Origin: Burkholderiales bacterium UBA2463
Lineage (GTDB): Bacteria > Pseudomonadota > Gammaproteobacteria > Burkholderiales > Burkholderiaceae_A
Reading direction: 5' to 3'
DNA: 64,000 bases
NCBI GenBank assembly: GCA_002342295.1
Contig: DDPR01000004.1
Location: forward strand, 14,122-78,121
Shown here: piece after piece, positions 7,295-16,401 of the stretch
Layout of the letters: every line of letters starts with the position of its first letter
Numbering within the stretch: the stretch's first letter is position 1
Program-made: the position numbers and the translations under genes
The notes under the pieces: generated by a model
Database searches by the model: none
What the model saw: only the letters and a program-made list of their open reading frames with translations
What the model was told of the DNA's origin: nothing

Positions 7295-8458
7295 GTTGTG
7301 AGTGTTCAGGGCCGCAATGCACACACGCCCAGTGCCAATCGCGTAGATCGCAAACTCCTCTCGCAGGCGATCAACCTGCGCCACGGAGAGACCGGTGTAG
7401 CTAAACATGCCGCGCTGGGCGGTGACAAAAGAGAAGTCTTGCTTGGCGCCCTCGGCTTTGAGTCCCGCTACGAGGCCGGCTCGCATGGCCTTGATGCGAT
7501 CGCGCATGCTTGCGAGTTCCGCCTCCCATTCCGAGCGAAGCTCGGGGGTCGACAGCACCATGGCCACGCAGGCACCGCCGTGCGTCGGCGGGTTCGAGTA
7601 GTTGGTTCGAATGGTTCGCTTGATTTGACTGAGCACGCGAGAGGCCTCATCGGCAGAGGCGGTCACAACGGAGAGCGCACCTACTCGCTCTCCATAGAGA
7701 GAGAACGATTTTGAGAAGGAGCTCGACACCAGGAGTGGAAGGCCCGAGTCCACAAGCTTACGTAAAGCTTCCGCGTCCTCGTGAAGCCCATCTCCAAAAC
7801 CTTGGTAGGCCATATCCAAGAAGGGGATGAGGTCTCGGGACTGAAGCGTGCTTACCACGGAATCCCATTGTTTCGAAGAGAGATCCACGCCAGTCGGGTT
7901 GTGGCAGCAGGCATGAAGGACCACGATGCTCTGCGCGGGCAGGGCCTCAAGATCCTCGAGCATGCCCTTGAAGTTTAGACCTCGTGTCGACGCGTCGTAG
8001 TACCGATAGGGAGAGACCTCGAAGCCGGCCATCTCAAAAATCCCTCGATGATTTTCCCAGCTGGGGTCACTGATGCAGAGCCTGGCCTTCGGGAGGAGTC
8101 TTCGTAAATAGTCGGCCCCCACCTTGAGGGCCCCCGTGCCGCCGAGCGTTTCGATCGTGATCACACGCCCCTCTTGAACAGCGGAACTTTCCTGCCCGAA
8201 CAGGAGGTGCTGAACGGCCTGGTTATAGCTGCTCGGACCCTCAATTGGCTGGTAGGCCCGGGAGGGAGCGGCCGCGGCGCGCCGTTCTTCGGCCTCGCGA
8301 ATGCATCGAAGCAGCGGAAGTTTTCCGTTGTCGTCGTAGTAGACGCCCACACCGAGATTGACCTTCTCGGAGCGGGAGTCTGCGACGAAGGCCTCCGTGA
8401 GGCCGAGGATGGGGTCACGGGGAGCAAGTTCCACGGAGGAAAAGAGACGAGAGGGCAT
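7256..8458 (-). CDS. tyrB: Aromatic-amino-acid aminotransferase
   Basis: PLP-dependent class I aminotransferase transferring the amino group between aromatic (and dicarboxylic) amino acids and 2-oxoglutarate; cytosolic homodimer, 400 aa. The N-terminus (FSSVELAPRDPILGLTEAF) and VNLGVGVYYDDNGK match the aspartate/aromatic aminotransferase subgroup. The PLP lysine is in SSSFSKSFSLYGERVG; LHACCHNPTGVDL provides the asparagine that contacts PLP, and the C-terminus has the substrate arginine in GRVCIAALN. ATG 8458 is preferred over an upstream TTG at 8467 because homologues begin just before the FSSVELAPRDP segment. It is divergent from uvrB, an arrangement common in Burkholderiales. The 3' end overlaps the CMD-family gene. 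Confidence 0.93.
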   Translation of the reverse strand: MPSRLFSSVELAPRDPILGLTEAFVADSRSEKVNLGVGVYYDDNGKLPLLRCIREAEERRAAAAPSRAYQPIEGPSSYNQAVQHLLFGQESSAVQEGRVITIETLGGTGALKVGADYLRRLLPKARLCISDPSWENHRGIFEMAGFEVSPYRYYDASTRGLNFKGMLEDLEALPAQSIVVLHACCHNPTGVDLSSKQWDSVVSTLQSRDLIPFLDMAYQGFGDGLHEDAEALRKLVDSGLPLLVSSSFSKSFSLYGERVGALSVVTASADEASRVLSQIKRTIRTNYSNPPTHGGACVAMVLSTPELRSEWEAELASMRDRIKAMRAGLVAGLKAEGAKQDFSFVTAQRGMFSYTGLSVAQVDRLREEFAIYAIGTGRVCIAALNTHNLPRVCRAIATVL

Positions 8459-8688
8459 TTTTTTCAAGAAGTTAAAAGAATTTAGTCCGTTTTAAGGTGA
8501 AGAAACGAGAAGTTAAGCGCCTTCTTACGAAGTTAAGCCCCTGTTCTACTCGGCGCATTGATAAAAAACGATGGAATTTTCGGGGGGCAGGGGAGACAAT
8601 AGCGGCTTGGCTGAGGATTTCTGAGTGGTTTTAACACCACAGTTCGCCTAAGTGGTTATAGACAAAAGATCTTTATCGAAATCTTAGC
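8459..8688. promoter_or_regulatory. tyrB-uvrB divergent intergenic region with repeated GAAGTTAA motif
   Basis: This 230-base gap is the longest gene-free stretch in the window. It must hold both promoters. Three copies of GAAGTTAA occur at 8468-8475, 8509-8516 and 8529-8536; the last two are 20 bases apart, about two helical turns, and read GAAGTTAAGC in both. A short inverted repeat, GTGGT-N6-ACCAC, lies at 8625-8640. I see no LexA-type box and no confident -35/-10 pair. Confidence 0.4.
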
Positions 8689-10803
8689 ATGATCAACTCT
8701 GTGGCCCGTTTCCCCGGAAGTCCGTTTGAGCTGGTCTCGCCCTTCGCGCCAGCGGGCGATCAGCCATCGGCGATTGACTCCCTCGTGCGGGGCTTGCGGG
8801 ACGGGCTGGCGTACCAGACCCTTCTCGGGGTGACCGGCTCCGGCAAGACCTTCACCATGGCTCAAGTCATTGCTCAGATGGGGCGCCCAGCCATTGTTCT
8901 GGCGCCCAATAAGACCCTGGCGGCCCAGCTCTACTCAGAGATGCGTGAGTTCTTTCCTCGGAACGCAGTCGAGTACTTCGTGTCCTACTACGACTACTAC
9001 CAACCCGAGGTTTATGTGCCCCAGCGAGACCTTTTTATAGAGAAAGACTCAGCGATTAACGAGCACATCGAGCAAATGCGACTGTCGGCGACGAAGTCTC
9101 TGCTCGAGCGTCGAGACACCATTATCGTTGCGACGGTCTCGTGCATTTATGGAATTGGTAACCCCAGCGACTATCACGCCATGGTCTTGGCCGTGCGCGT
9201 AGGAGATCCCATTGGGCAGCGCGACCTTATTGCGCAACTAGTCCGCATGCAATACCGACGAAATGATGCCGAATTCGGCCGCGGCAGTTTTCGTGTCCGA
9301 GGTGACACCATCGATATCTTCCCCGCGGAGCACGCGGAACTCGCCCTGCGAGTCGAGCTGTTCGATGATCAGGTGGAGTCTTTGCAACTCTTCGACCCCC
9401 TCACGGGTCGCGTTCGGCAAAAGGTTCCTCGCTTTGTGATCTACCCTTCATCACATTACGTCACACCTCGCGAGGTCGTCCTTCGGGCGGTCGAGGCCAT
9501 CAAGGAGGAGCTTCGAGAGCGCTCCAAGGAGCTCGTGGCATCCGGGAAACTCGTTGAGGCTCAGCGCCTAGAGCAGCGGACGCGTTTCGACCTGGAGATG
9601 CTCGCCGAGCTCGGCTTCTGCAAGGGCATTGAGAACTACAGCCGACACCTGTCTGGTGCCGCGCCCGGGGAGCCGCCGCCAACCCTGATTGACTACCTCC
9701 CAGACGATGCACTGGTCTTTTTTGACGAGAGTCATGTCCTGATTGGTCAGCTCGGCGGTATGTACCGTGGTGATCGAGCTCGCAAGGAGACGCTGGTGGA
9801 CTTCGGTTTCCGTCTACCCTCGGCCCTAGATAACCGTCCGCTTCGCTTTGATGAGCTAGAGCCCAAGCTGCGGCAGGTTGTCTTTGTATCTGCGACCCCC
9901 GCTGATTACGAGCTTCAGAAGTCCGGCTCCGAGGTGGTGGAGCAGGTGGTCAGGCCCACGGGACTCGTTGATCCGGAGATTGAGGTACGGCCCGCGCGCA
10001 CCCAAGTCGATGATGTTTTGGGGGAGATTCGGATTCGGGCAGATCGGGGCGAGCGGGTCCTTGTGACAACCCTGACCAAGCGCATGGCCGAGGACCTCAC
10101 CGAGTACCTCACCGAGCATCAGGTGCGTGTTCGCTATCTGCACTCGGACATCGATACCGTGGAGCGGGTCGAGATTATTCGGGACCTACGCCTCGGACAC
10201 TTTGATGTGCTGGTTGGAATCAACCTGCTTCGAGAGGGGCTCGATATTCCTGAGGTATCTCTCGTGGCCATCCTGGACGCAGACAAGGAAGGCTTTTTGC
10301 GCTCTCACCGGAGCCTCATCCAGACCATTGGTCGGGCTGCACGCAACCTGACGGGACGAGCGATTCTCTACGCGGATCGCATCACGGAGTCGATGCGAAA
10401 GGCCATCGAAGAGACCGAGCGCCGACGGATCAAGCAACTCGCGCATAACGAGGCCAACGGAATCACGGCCCGTTCCGTTAGCAAGGAGGTACGCGAGTTG
10501 ATTGATGGGGTGGTTTCGCAGCAGGGCGGCGCCGATGCTTTGGCCCTATCCCCCCTTGGGCTCGAGGACCTATCCGAGAAGGCGCTCGCTCGGGAGATTG
10601 CGCGTCTCGAGAAGCAGATGCACGAACACGCGCGAAATCTGGAGTTCGAGCAGGCCGCCTCGGCTCGAGACCAGCTCGCCCGCCTCAAGGCGCGGGTGTT
10701 TGGTGCGAGCGCCCTTCACGATCAAATAGAGGTTGGTGGACCCGAGAACCAGCCGCTTACGCATTCCAACCGCAGCTCAGGCCAGGCAAGCCAGGCTGCA
10801 TAA
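8689..10803 (+). CDS. uvrB: UvrABC system protein B
   Basis: DNA damage-recognition helicase of nucleotide excision repair, 704 aa (E. coli 673). Walker A GVTGSGKT is at residues 47-54. The damage-verifying beta-hairpin region FVSYYDYYQPEVYVPQRD follows, then the helicase motifs FFDESHV (DEAD-like), FVSATPADYE, TTLTKRMAEDLTEYL, GINLLREGLDIPEVSLV and QTIGRAARN. The C-terminal UVR domain that docks UvrC is present (ARNLEFEQAASARDQL). The tail beyond about residue 680 is poorly conserved. The start ATG 8689 has no clear Shine-Dalgarno sequence. uvrB is followed 26 bases later by a phosphatase gene. Confidence 0.97.
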   Translation: MINSVARFPGSPFELVSPFAPAGDQPSAIDSLVRGLRDGLAYQTLLGVTGSGKTFTMAQVIAQMGRPAIVLAPNKTLAAQLYSEMREFFPRNAVEYFVSYYDYYQPEVYVPQRDLFIEKDSAINEHIEQMRLSATKSLLERRDTIIVATVSCIYGIGNPSDYHAMVLAVRVGDPIGQRDLIAQLVRMQYRRNDAEFGRGSFRVRGDTIDIFPAEHAELALRVELFDDQVESLQLFDPLTGRVRQKVPRFVIYPSSHYVTPREVVLRAVEAIKEELRERSKELVASGKLVEAQRLEQRTRFDLEMLAELGFCKGIENYSRHLSGAAPGEPPPTLIDYLPDDALVFFDESHVLIGQLGGMYRGDRARKETLVDFGFRLPSALDNRPLRFDELEPKLRQVVFVSATPADYELQKSGSEVVEQVVRPTGLVDPEIEVRPARTQVDDVLGEIRIRADRGERVLVTTLTKRMAEDLTEYLTEHQVRVRYLHSDIDTVERVEIIRDLRLGHFDVLVGINLLREGLDIPEVSLVAILDADKEGFLRSHRSLIQTIGRAARNLTGRAILYADRITESMRKAIEETERRRIKQLAHNEANGITARSVSKEVRELIDGVVSQQGGADALALSPLGLEDLSEKALAREIARLEKQMHEHARNLEFEQAASARDQLARLKARVFGASALHDQIEVGGPENQPLTHSNRSSGQASQAA

Positions 10804-10829
10804 CGTCGTTAGCAAAGGAAGAACCTGCC

Positions 10830-11372
10830 ATGACCCGCCCTCTGAAGAAACCTGACTCAACCCCAACCCAATCCTTTGGCATCAAAACCAAGGTTTTGTT
10901 CGTCTGTATGGGGAACATCTGCCGCTCGCCGACCGCCAAGGCCGTCTTTGAGACCATGGCTCGGCAGGCTGGACTTGCCGATCTTGTCGTTGCCGACTCT
11001 GCAGGCACACACGCATTCCATGTTGGCGAGGCCGCAGACCCCCGCGCGTTGGCCGCAGCGCTTCGTCGCGGTTACGACCTGTCCGGTCATCAGGCTCGCA
11101 AGGTGGAAATGGCCGATTTCAGTGAGTTTGATTACGTCTTGGCCATGGACTGGGACAACCTGGCCCTACTTCAGCGCACGGCTGCCCGAGGAATGCAACA
11201 CAAGCTGCAGTTGCTTATGCGATTTGCGACGGAATTCGAAGCTGCCGTGATCACCGACCCCTACCACGGTGGTGTCCAAGGCTTCGATCTGGCCCTTGAT
11301 CACATCGAGGATGCCTGTAACGGCCTGATGGAAGTGGTTCGTCGCCGTGCAAGTATGGTGGCGGCTGCCTAG
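10830..11372 (+). CDS. Low-molecular-weight protein tyrosine phosphatase family protein
   Basis: Cytosolic phosphatase of the LMW-PTP family, 180 aa. The P-loop is CMGNICRS at residues 26-33 (nucleophile C26, R32 of CX5R), and the general-acid aspartate is in TDPYHGG. An extension of about 18 residues precedes the usual family start at KVLFVCMGN. AAGGAAG lies upstream of ATG 10830. It follows uvrB and precedes the isc operon, an arrangement common in Burkholderiales; a terminator hairpin separates it from iscR. In other bacteria such enzymes dephosphorylate tyrosine kinases of capsule systems; no such partner is visible here. Confidence 0.92.
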   Translation: MTRPLKKPDSTPTQSFGIKTKVLFVCMGNICRSPTAKAVFETMARQAGLADLVVADSAGTHAFHVGEAADPRALAAALRRGYDLSGHQARKVEMADFSEFDYVLAMDWDNLALLQRTAARGMQHKLQLLMRFATEFEAAVITDPYHGGVQGFDLALDHIEDACNGLMEVVRRRASMVAAA

Positions 11373-11424
11373 AGGTCCCTCTAAGGGCTTGATTCTTCAA
11401 GTCTTTATCTCGCTGGTCTTGAAA

Positions 11425-11450
11425 AAGGGGGCGTCGGCCCCCTTATTCTT
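11425..11450 (+). terminator. Intrinsic terminator after the phosphatase gene
   Basis: An 8-bp stem (aagggggc / gccccctt) with a four-base GTCG loop is followed by ATTCTT. The T-run is weak but the stem is strong and lies just upstream of the iscR control region. Confidence 0.65.
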
Positions 11451-11473
11451 GAGTAAATCGATCGGACTCTGTA

Positions 11474-11498
11474 AACTCCGACTAAATTAGTCAGGTTT
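11474..11498 (+). promoter_or_regulatory. Type 1 IscR-binding box upstream of iscR
   Basis: The central half-sites GACT-A-AAT-T-AGTC are flanked by CC and AGGT, fitting the E. coli type 1 Isc box at roughly 21 of 25 positions as I align it. It lies about 45 bases before the iscR start, where it would overlap the core promoter. Established knowledge: [2Fe-2S]-IscR binds such sites to repress the isc operon when clusters are plentiful. Confidence 0.8.
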
Positions 11499-11542
11499 AG
11501 GGAGTTGGTCCCGGGATTCGGTCCCATTACCAAGGAGCCCAT

Positions 11543-12019
11543 ATGAGACTCACCACGAAAGGCCGCTTTGCTGTTACCGCGATGATTGACCTCGGTCTTC
11601 GTCAGACCAAGGGTCCCGTCACCCTGTCTGCCATCAGCCAGCGTCAGCACATTTCGCTCTCTTACCTTGAGCAGTTGTTCGGCCGTCTTCGTCGCCACGA
11701 GTTGGTCGAGTCAAGCCGAGGCCCTGGCGGAGGCTACCGCCTCGCCCGCGCAGCGAAGGAGATCACGGTCGCCGACATCATTTACGCGGTCGATGAGCCG
11801 CTGGACGCCACGATGTGTGGGGGCAAACAAAACTGTCATGACGAACATGTCTGCATGACTCACGAGCTGTGGGCCAGCCTCAATCGCCACATGGTCGACT
11901 TCTTGGACGGAATCTCGCTTCAGGATCTCGTGGATGAGCAGAAGAACAAGCAGGGGGCCCCGCAGGCGGTCACTCGAAACGTGGTCTTCCACGACGAGAG
12001 AGAACCTGCAGTCTCATGA
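11543..12019 (+). CDS. iscR: Fe-S cluster assembly transcription factor IscR
   Basis: Rrf2-family DNA-binding regulator, 158 aa, that senses Fe-S cluster status through a [2Fe-2S] cluster. The winged-helix N-terminus begins MRLTTKGRFAVTAM; the wing contains SRGPGGGYRLAR. Cluster ligands fall at the same numbers as in E. coli: C92, C98, C104 (MCGGKQNC...EHVCMTH) with H107. It is the first gene of a seven-gene isc operon and overlaps iscS by an ATGA. The IscR-type box in its own promoter implies autorepression. Confidence 0.97.
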   Translation: MRLTTKGRFAVTAMIDLGLRQTKGPVTLSAISQRQHISLSYLEQLFGRLRRHELVESSRGPGGGYRLARAAKEITVADIIYAVDEPLDATMCGGKQNCHDEHVCMTHELWASLNRHMVDFLDGISLQDLVDEQKNKQGAPQAVTRNVVFHDEREPAVS

Positions 12020-13224
12020 AGCAACCCATCTACCTTGATTATTCGGCCACCACGCCTGTTGATCCCAGAGTGGTCGACCGAATGATTCCTTTCCTTCGAG
12101 AGGAATTCGGTAACCCAGCCTCTCGCAGTCATGCCTACGGGTGGTCCGCCGAGGCAGCGGTTGAGGAGGCGAGGAAGCAAGTTGCAGCCTTGGTGAACTG
12201 TGACCCGAAAGAAATCGTGTGGACGTCGGGCGCAACCGAGTCGATCAATCTTGCCCTGAAGGGTGCAGCACACTTTTACAGAGACCGCGGTCGTCACGTC
12301 ATCACGGTCAAGACGGAGCACAAAGCGACGTTGGACACCTGCCGGGAGCTGGAGCGTGAGGGGTTTGAGGTCACCTATCTCGATGTTCGGGAGGATGGCC
12401 TCGTCTCGCTGGATGCGTTTGAAGCAGCGCTTCGCCCAGACACCATTCTCGTCTCGGTCATGTTCGTGAACAATGAGATCGGTGTCATCCAAGACATCCA
12501 AGCCATTGGCGAGGTCTGTCGGGCGCGGGGCATTGTCTTTCACGTTGATAGCGCGCAGGCCACCGGCAAGGTGGTCATCGACCTTCAGACCCTTAAAGTC
12601 GATCTGATGTCCTTCTCGGCCCACAAGACCTATGGGCCGAAAGGCATCGGAGCCCTCTTTGTCCGTCGCAAGCCTCGCATCCGTCTCGAGCCACTCATTC
12701 ATGGGGGTGGACATGAGCGTGGGATGCGATCCGGAACGCTCCCCACCCATCAGATTGTTGGGATGGGAGAGGCGTTTCGGCTGGCGGGGTTGGAGATGGC
12801 CGCAGAGAATGAGCGCATCCGCATGCTTCGGGATAGGCTCTGGAAGGGCCTGCAATCCATTGAGGCGGTCTATCTCAACGGAAACCTTGAGCATCGCGTC
12901 CCCCACAACTTGAATGTGAGCTTTAATTACGTTGAGGGCGAATCGCTTCTCATGGCTGTGAAGGATATTGCCGTCTCTTCCGGTTCGGCCTGCACGAGCG
13001 CGAGCCTCGAGCCCTCCTATGTGCTTCGCGCTCTGGGCCGAAGCGATGAACTTGCGCACTCCTCGATTCGGTTCTCAATTGGACGCTTCACCACCGAAGC
13101 GGATGTTGACTTCACGGTGTCGCTCATGGCCCAGAAGGTCGCCAAGCTACGTGAGATGTCTCCCCTCTGGGAGCTTGTTCAGGACGGTGTCGACCTCAAC
13201 ACGATCCAGTGGGCTGCGCACTAG
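12016..13224 (+). CDS. iscS: Cysteine desulfurase IscS
   Basis: PLP enzyme that removes sulfur from cysteine as a persulfide for Fe-S assembly, tRNA thiolation and other uses; 402 aa, matching the family. The PLP lysine lies in SFSAHKTYGPKGIGAL, the PLP-contacting HVDSAQATGK is present, and the persulfide cysteine is in SSGSACTSASLEPSYVL on the mobile loop. The C-terminal segment SPLWELVQDGVDLNTIQW is the IscU-docking tail. The ATG overlaps the iscR stop; iscU follows after 47 bases. Confidence 0.98.
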   Translation: MKQPIYLDYSATTPVDPRVVDRMIPFLREEFGNPASRSHAYGWSAEAAVEEARKQVAALVNCDPKEIVWTSGATESINLALKGAAHFYRDRGRHVITVKTEHKATLDTCRELEREGFEVTYLDVREDGLVSLDAFEAALRPDTILVSVMFVNNEIGVIQDIQAIGEVCRARGIVFHVDSAQATGKVVIDLQTLKVDLMSFSAHKTYGPKGIGALFVRRKPRIRLEPLIHGGGHERGMRSGTLPTHQIVGMGEAFRLAGLEMAAENERIRMLRDRLWKGLQSIEAVYLNGNLEHRVPHNLNVSFNYVEGESLLMAVKDIAVSSGSACTSASLEPSYVLRALGRSDELAHSSIRFSIGRFTTEADVDFTVSLMAQKVAKLREMSPLWELVQDGVDLNTIQWAAH

Positions 13225-13271
13225 CGCTCGAGACAGCTCATTTCTTTGAATACAACGGAGGACGCTTCCCC

Positions 13272-13664
13272 ATGGCCTATAGCGATAAGGTAATCGACCA
13301 CTACGAAAACCCCAGAAATGTCGGCTCCCTCGATAAGGATGACCCGTCCGTCGGAACGGGAATGGTGGGTGCACCTGCCTGTGGGGACGTCATGAAGCTC
13401 CAGATTAAGGTCAACGAGCAGGGTGTTATCGAGGATGCGCGCTTTAAGACCTACGGCTGCGGCTCTGCCATCGCGTCCTCATCACTCGTGACCGAGTGGG
13501 TCAAGGGCAAGACGCTGGATGAGGCCATGACCATTAAGAACACCCAGATCGCCAATGAGCTTGCGTTGCCGCCCGTCAAGATCCATTGTTCGATCCTCGC
13601 TGAGGACGCCATCAAGGCGGCCATCGAGGATTACAAGAAAAAGCATGTCGATCACGCTCACTGA
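13272..13664 (+). CDS. iscU: Fe-S cluster assembly scaffold IscU
   Basis: Scaffold on which [2Fe-2S] clusters are built, 130 aa. The three ligand cysteines are in GAPACGDVMKLQ, KTYGCGSAIASS and VKIHCSILAEDAI, with the HscA-recognition LPPVK just before the last. Start ATG 13272 has GGAGGA upstream; an upstream in-frame start at 13209 lies inside iscS and is rejected. The last 20 bases overlap iscA. Confidence 0.98.
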   Translation: MAYSDKVIDHYENPRNVGSLDKDDPSVGTGMVGAPACGDVMKLQIKVNEQGVIEDARFKTYGCGSAIASSSLVTEWVKGKTLDEAMTIKNTQIANELALPPVKIHCSILAEDAIKAAIEDYKKKHVDHAH

Positions 13665-13968
13665 GAAGGCGGCCGAGCACGTCTCGCGCTACATCGAAAA
13701 GCGCGGAAAAGGTGTCGGTATTCGTTTTGGCGTGCGCACGACGGGCTGCTCGGGGCTTGCCTATAAGCTCGAATTTGTGGACTCGGCGCTGCCTGAGGAC
13801 CTGGAGTTTCAGAGCCATGGAGTCACAGTCTTCGTGGACCCCAAGAGTCTTCCTTACATCGATGGAACCCAACTCGACTTCGCCCGCGAGGGGCTTAACG
13901 AGGGCTTCAAGTTCAATAACCCCAACGTGAAGAGTGAGTGCGGGTGCGGTGAATCCTTCCAGGTCTGA
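13645..13968 (+). CDS. iscA: Iron-sulfur cluster assembly protein IscA
   Basis: A-type cluster carrier, 107 aa. Conserved cysteines are in TTGCSGLAY and the C-terminal ECGCGESF. The start is ATG 13645, inside the iscU 3' end (20-base overlap, different frame), giving MSITLTEKAAEH as in homologues. Confidence 0.97.
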   Translation: MSITLTEKAAEHVSRYIEKRGKGVGIRFGVRTTGCSGLAYKLEFVDSALPEDLEFQSHGVTVFVDPKSLPYIDGTQLDFAREGLNEGFKFNNPNVKSECGCGESFQV

Positions 13969-13981
13969 GGCTCCTTAGGTG

Positions 13982-14503
13982 ATGGGCCCGACCGGTCAGA
14001 CCGATTTTTCGCTCTTTGGGCTGCCCGAGCAGTTTTCGGTCGATGAGTCTGCGCTCGACGCTGCTTGGAAGAGCCTTCAGTCCGTCGCCCACCCAGATCG
14101 ATTCTCCGCGTCCTCCGACTTTCAGCGTCGGGTCGCGCTCCAGTGGTCGACCCGCATCAATGAGGCTCATCAGGTTTTAAAGAATCCTGTCCAGCGGGCC
14201 ACATACCTTCTGAGCCTTTACGGGCGGTCCATTGAGGCCGAATCAAATACCAGCATGCCGGTGGACTTTCTCTCGGAGCAGATGGCGCTTCGTGAGGCCC
14301 TGGATGCCGCGCGCGAGCGCCCAGAGCCCCATCGCGGCGAGGCGCTCGCTGAACTCCGCGCGCATTGTGATCGAGCCTTAAAGAAAGGATTTGGTCGGCT
14401 GGGCGAGTTGCTCGATGCCCATCCCGACGATGACGCACTGGATCGTGCGGTCGAAGAGGTTCGTGCCCTGATGTTTATCGATCGATTTCGAGACGAGATT
14501 TAG
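13982..14503 (+). CDS. hscB: Fe-S assembly co-chaperone HscB
   Basis: J-domain co-chaperone that delivers IscU to HscA and stimulates its ATPase; 173 aa. The J-domain HPD is in SVAHPDRFS, followed by the WSTRINEAHQVLKNP helix; the C-terminal three-helix IscU-binding domain follows. A GTG at 13979 immediately precedes ATG 13982, so either could be used; I prefer ATG. Two bases separate it from hscA. Confidence 0.95.
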   Translation: MGPTGQTDFSLFGLPEQFSVDESALDAAWKSLQSVAHPDRFSASSDFQRRVALQWSTRINEAHQVLKNPVQRATYLLSLYGRSIEAESNTSMPVDFLSEQMALREALDAARERPEPHRGEALAELRAHCDRALKKGFGRLGELLDAHPDDDALDRAVEEVRALMFIDRFRDEI

Positions 14504-14505
14504 AC

Positions 14506-16395
14506 ATGGCGCTTTTACAGATTGCCGAGCCCGGCGAATCGACGGTTCCCCATCAGCGGCGATTGGCTGTCGGCATCGATCTCGGTACCACTCACTCGCT
14601 GGTGGCTGCTGTTCGCTCGGGTCTTCCGGAGGTGCTGCCGGCAGCCGATGGGTCAAAGCTGCTGCCCTCAGTCGTGCGCTACCGATCCGACGGTTCGAAG
14701 GAGGTTGGCGAGGCTGCCTTGCTCGCGGCAGCACAGGATCCGCTCAATACCGTCGTCTCAGTGAAGCGTCTGATGGGCCGTGGCCGGATGGATGCCCTGC
14801 GTCAACGGTCGCCGTATCGGCTTGCGGGGGACGAGCAGGACGGAACGTCTATGGTTCGCATACTGACTGAGGGCGGCGCCGTGAGCCCAGTTGAAGTCTC
14901 AGCTGACATCTTGCGCGTGCTGCGCGATCGTGCTGAGGCGACGTTGGGCGATGAGCTCGTGGGGGCCGTGATTACAGTCCCTGCCTACTTTGACGACGCT
15001 CAGCGGCAGGCGACCAAGGACGCGGCGACGCTGGCCGGTCTTCACGTTCTTCGGCTCCTCAACGAGCCTACTGCCGCTGCGATTGCTTACGGGCTCGAAT
15101 CGGGCGCTGAGGGCGTCTATGTGGTGTTCGACCTCGGTGGGGGCACGTTTGATGTGTCGATCCTTCGCCTCTCCAAAGGCGTTTTCGAGGTGGTCGCAAC
15201 GGGAGGAGATGCCGAGCTTGGAGGGGATGACTTTGACGCGACCCTCGCCGACCATTGGCTTCGGAGCTGGGGACTTGATCGAGATGCGCTGTCATCTTCG
15301 GAGTGGCGAAGCCTGCTTCGCCTTGCCCGCCGACTCAAGGAGTCCCTCTGCGAGTCGGTCAACGATCAGACCTTGGTGTCTCAGGAGTGGATGAGAGACG
15401 ACGGCTCCAGACCCCTGGCGCTGACGAGTCGTCAGGCCTTCAAGGAGCTTACCGCGCCACTTGTCGAGAGAGCCCTGTCGGTCTGTGCGGGGGTGCTCCA
15501 TGATGCGGGTTTGAATCGCGACCAGATTCAGGGTGTGGTTCTCGTGGGTGGATCCACGCGTCTTCTCAATGTTCGGGAGGCCGCGCAGAACTTCTTTGGA
15601 CAAGAGCCGCTTGCGCATATCAACCCGGACGAAGTGGTGGCGGTCGGTGCAGCGCTGCAGGCCCATCTCCTGGCGGGGAACCGTCCGGGGGGTGAGGACT
15701 GGCTACTGCTTGATGTTCTTCCGCTAAGCCTGGGTCTCGAGACCATGGGCGGATTGGCAGAGAAGGTGATTCCGCGCAACACACCCATCCCCGTGGCCAG
15801 GGCCCAAGAGTTCACCACCTTCAAGGAGGGGCAGGCCGCAATGGCTATTCACGTCGTGCAGGGGGAGCGTGAGGTGGTCAGTGAATGCCGATCATTGGCC
15901 CGCTTTGAATTGAGGGGCATTCCCCCCATGGCGGCCGGAGCAGCCCGCATCCGCGTGAGTTTCCAGGTGGATGCAGACGGGCTCCTTTCTGTCTCTGCGC
16001 AGGAAAAGACCAGTGGCGTCTCCGCGCATGTTGAGGTCAAGCCCTCGTATGGGCTTGGAGAGGGAGAAATTGCGCAGATGCTCGAGGATGCAATGACCCA
16101 TGCTGGATCCGACATGAAGGCCCGAGCACTTCGAGAACATCAGGTCGAGCTGCGACAGCTCATAGAGTCGCTCTCCGAGGCCCTGGCAGCCGACGCTGAT
16201 TTGTTATCTCATTCGGAGCGGGTCGAGTTAGAGGCGGCCATGAGTGGCGGTCGGCAGGTCTGCGGAGGAGATCATCTAGATGCCATCAAGAATGCGCTCG
16301 ATGGTCTTGGGCGACTCAGTGGACCCTTTGCCGAGCGTCGGATGAATCGCGCGGTTTCTCAGGCGCTCAAGGGAAAGTCGATCCAGACCTTTTAA
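14506..16395 (+). CDS. hscA: Fe-S assembly chaperone HscA
   Basis: Hsp70-family chaperone specialised for IscU, 629 aa. The ATPase domain carries VGIDLGTTHSLVA (about residues 23-35), VPAYFDDAQRQAT, FDLGGGTFDVSIL and VVLVGGSTRL; the linker and substrate domain contain LLDVLPLSLGLETMGG. The extended N-terminus of about 20 residues is usual for HscA. It acts with HscB to release clusters from IscU. It sits between hscB and fdx in the operon. Confidence 0.97.
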   Translation: MALLQIAEPGESTVPHQRRLAVGIDLGTTHSLVAAVRSGLPEVLPAADGSKLLPSVVRYRSDGSKEVGEAALLAAAQDPLNTVVSVKRLMGRGRMDALRQRSPYRLAGDEQDGTSMVRILTEGGAVSPVEVSADILRVLRDRAEATLGDELVGAVITVPAYFDDAQRQATKDAATLAGLHVLRLLNEPTAAAIAYGLESGAEGVYVVFDLGGGTFDVSILRLSKGVFEVVATGGDAELGGDDFDATLADHWLRSWGLDRDALSSSEWRSLLRLARRLKESLCESVNDQTLVSQEWMRDDGSRPLALTSRQAFKELTAPLVERALSVCAGVLHDAGLNRDQIQGVVLVGGSTRLLNVREAAQNFFGQEPLAHINPDEVVAVGAALQAHLLAGNRPGGEDWLLLDVLPLSLGLETMGGLAEKVIPRNTPIPVARAQEFTTFKEGQAAMAIHVVQGEREVVSECRSLARFELRGIPPMAAGAARIRVSFQVDADGLLSVSAQEKTSGVSAHVEVKPSYGLGEGEIAQMLEDAMTHAGSDMKARALREHQVELRQLIESLSEALAADADLLSHSERVELEAAMSGGRQVCGGDHLDAIKNALDGLGRLSGPFAERRMNRAVSQALKGKSIQTF

Positions 16396-16401
16396 TCCAC
16401 C

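Noticed and set aside
11920..13059. Long open frame (379 codons) antisense to iscS
   Set aside because: iscS is certain. High GC content leaves long open antisense frames, and the translation has no recognisable domain.
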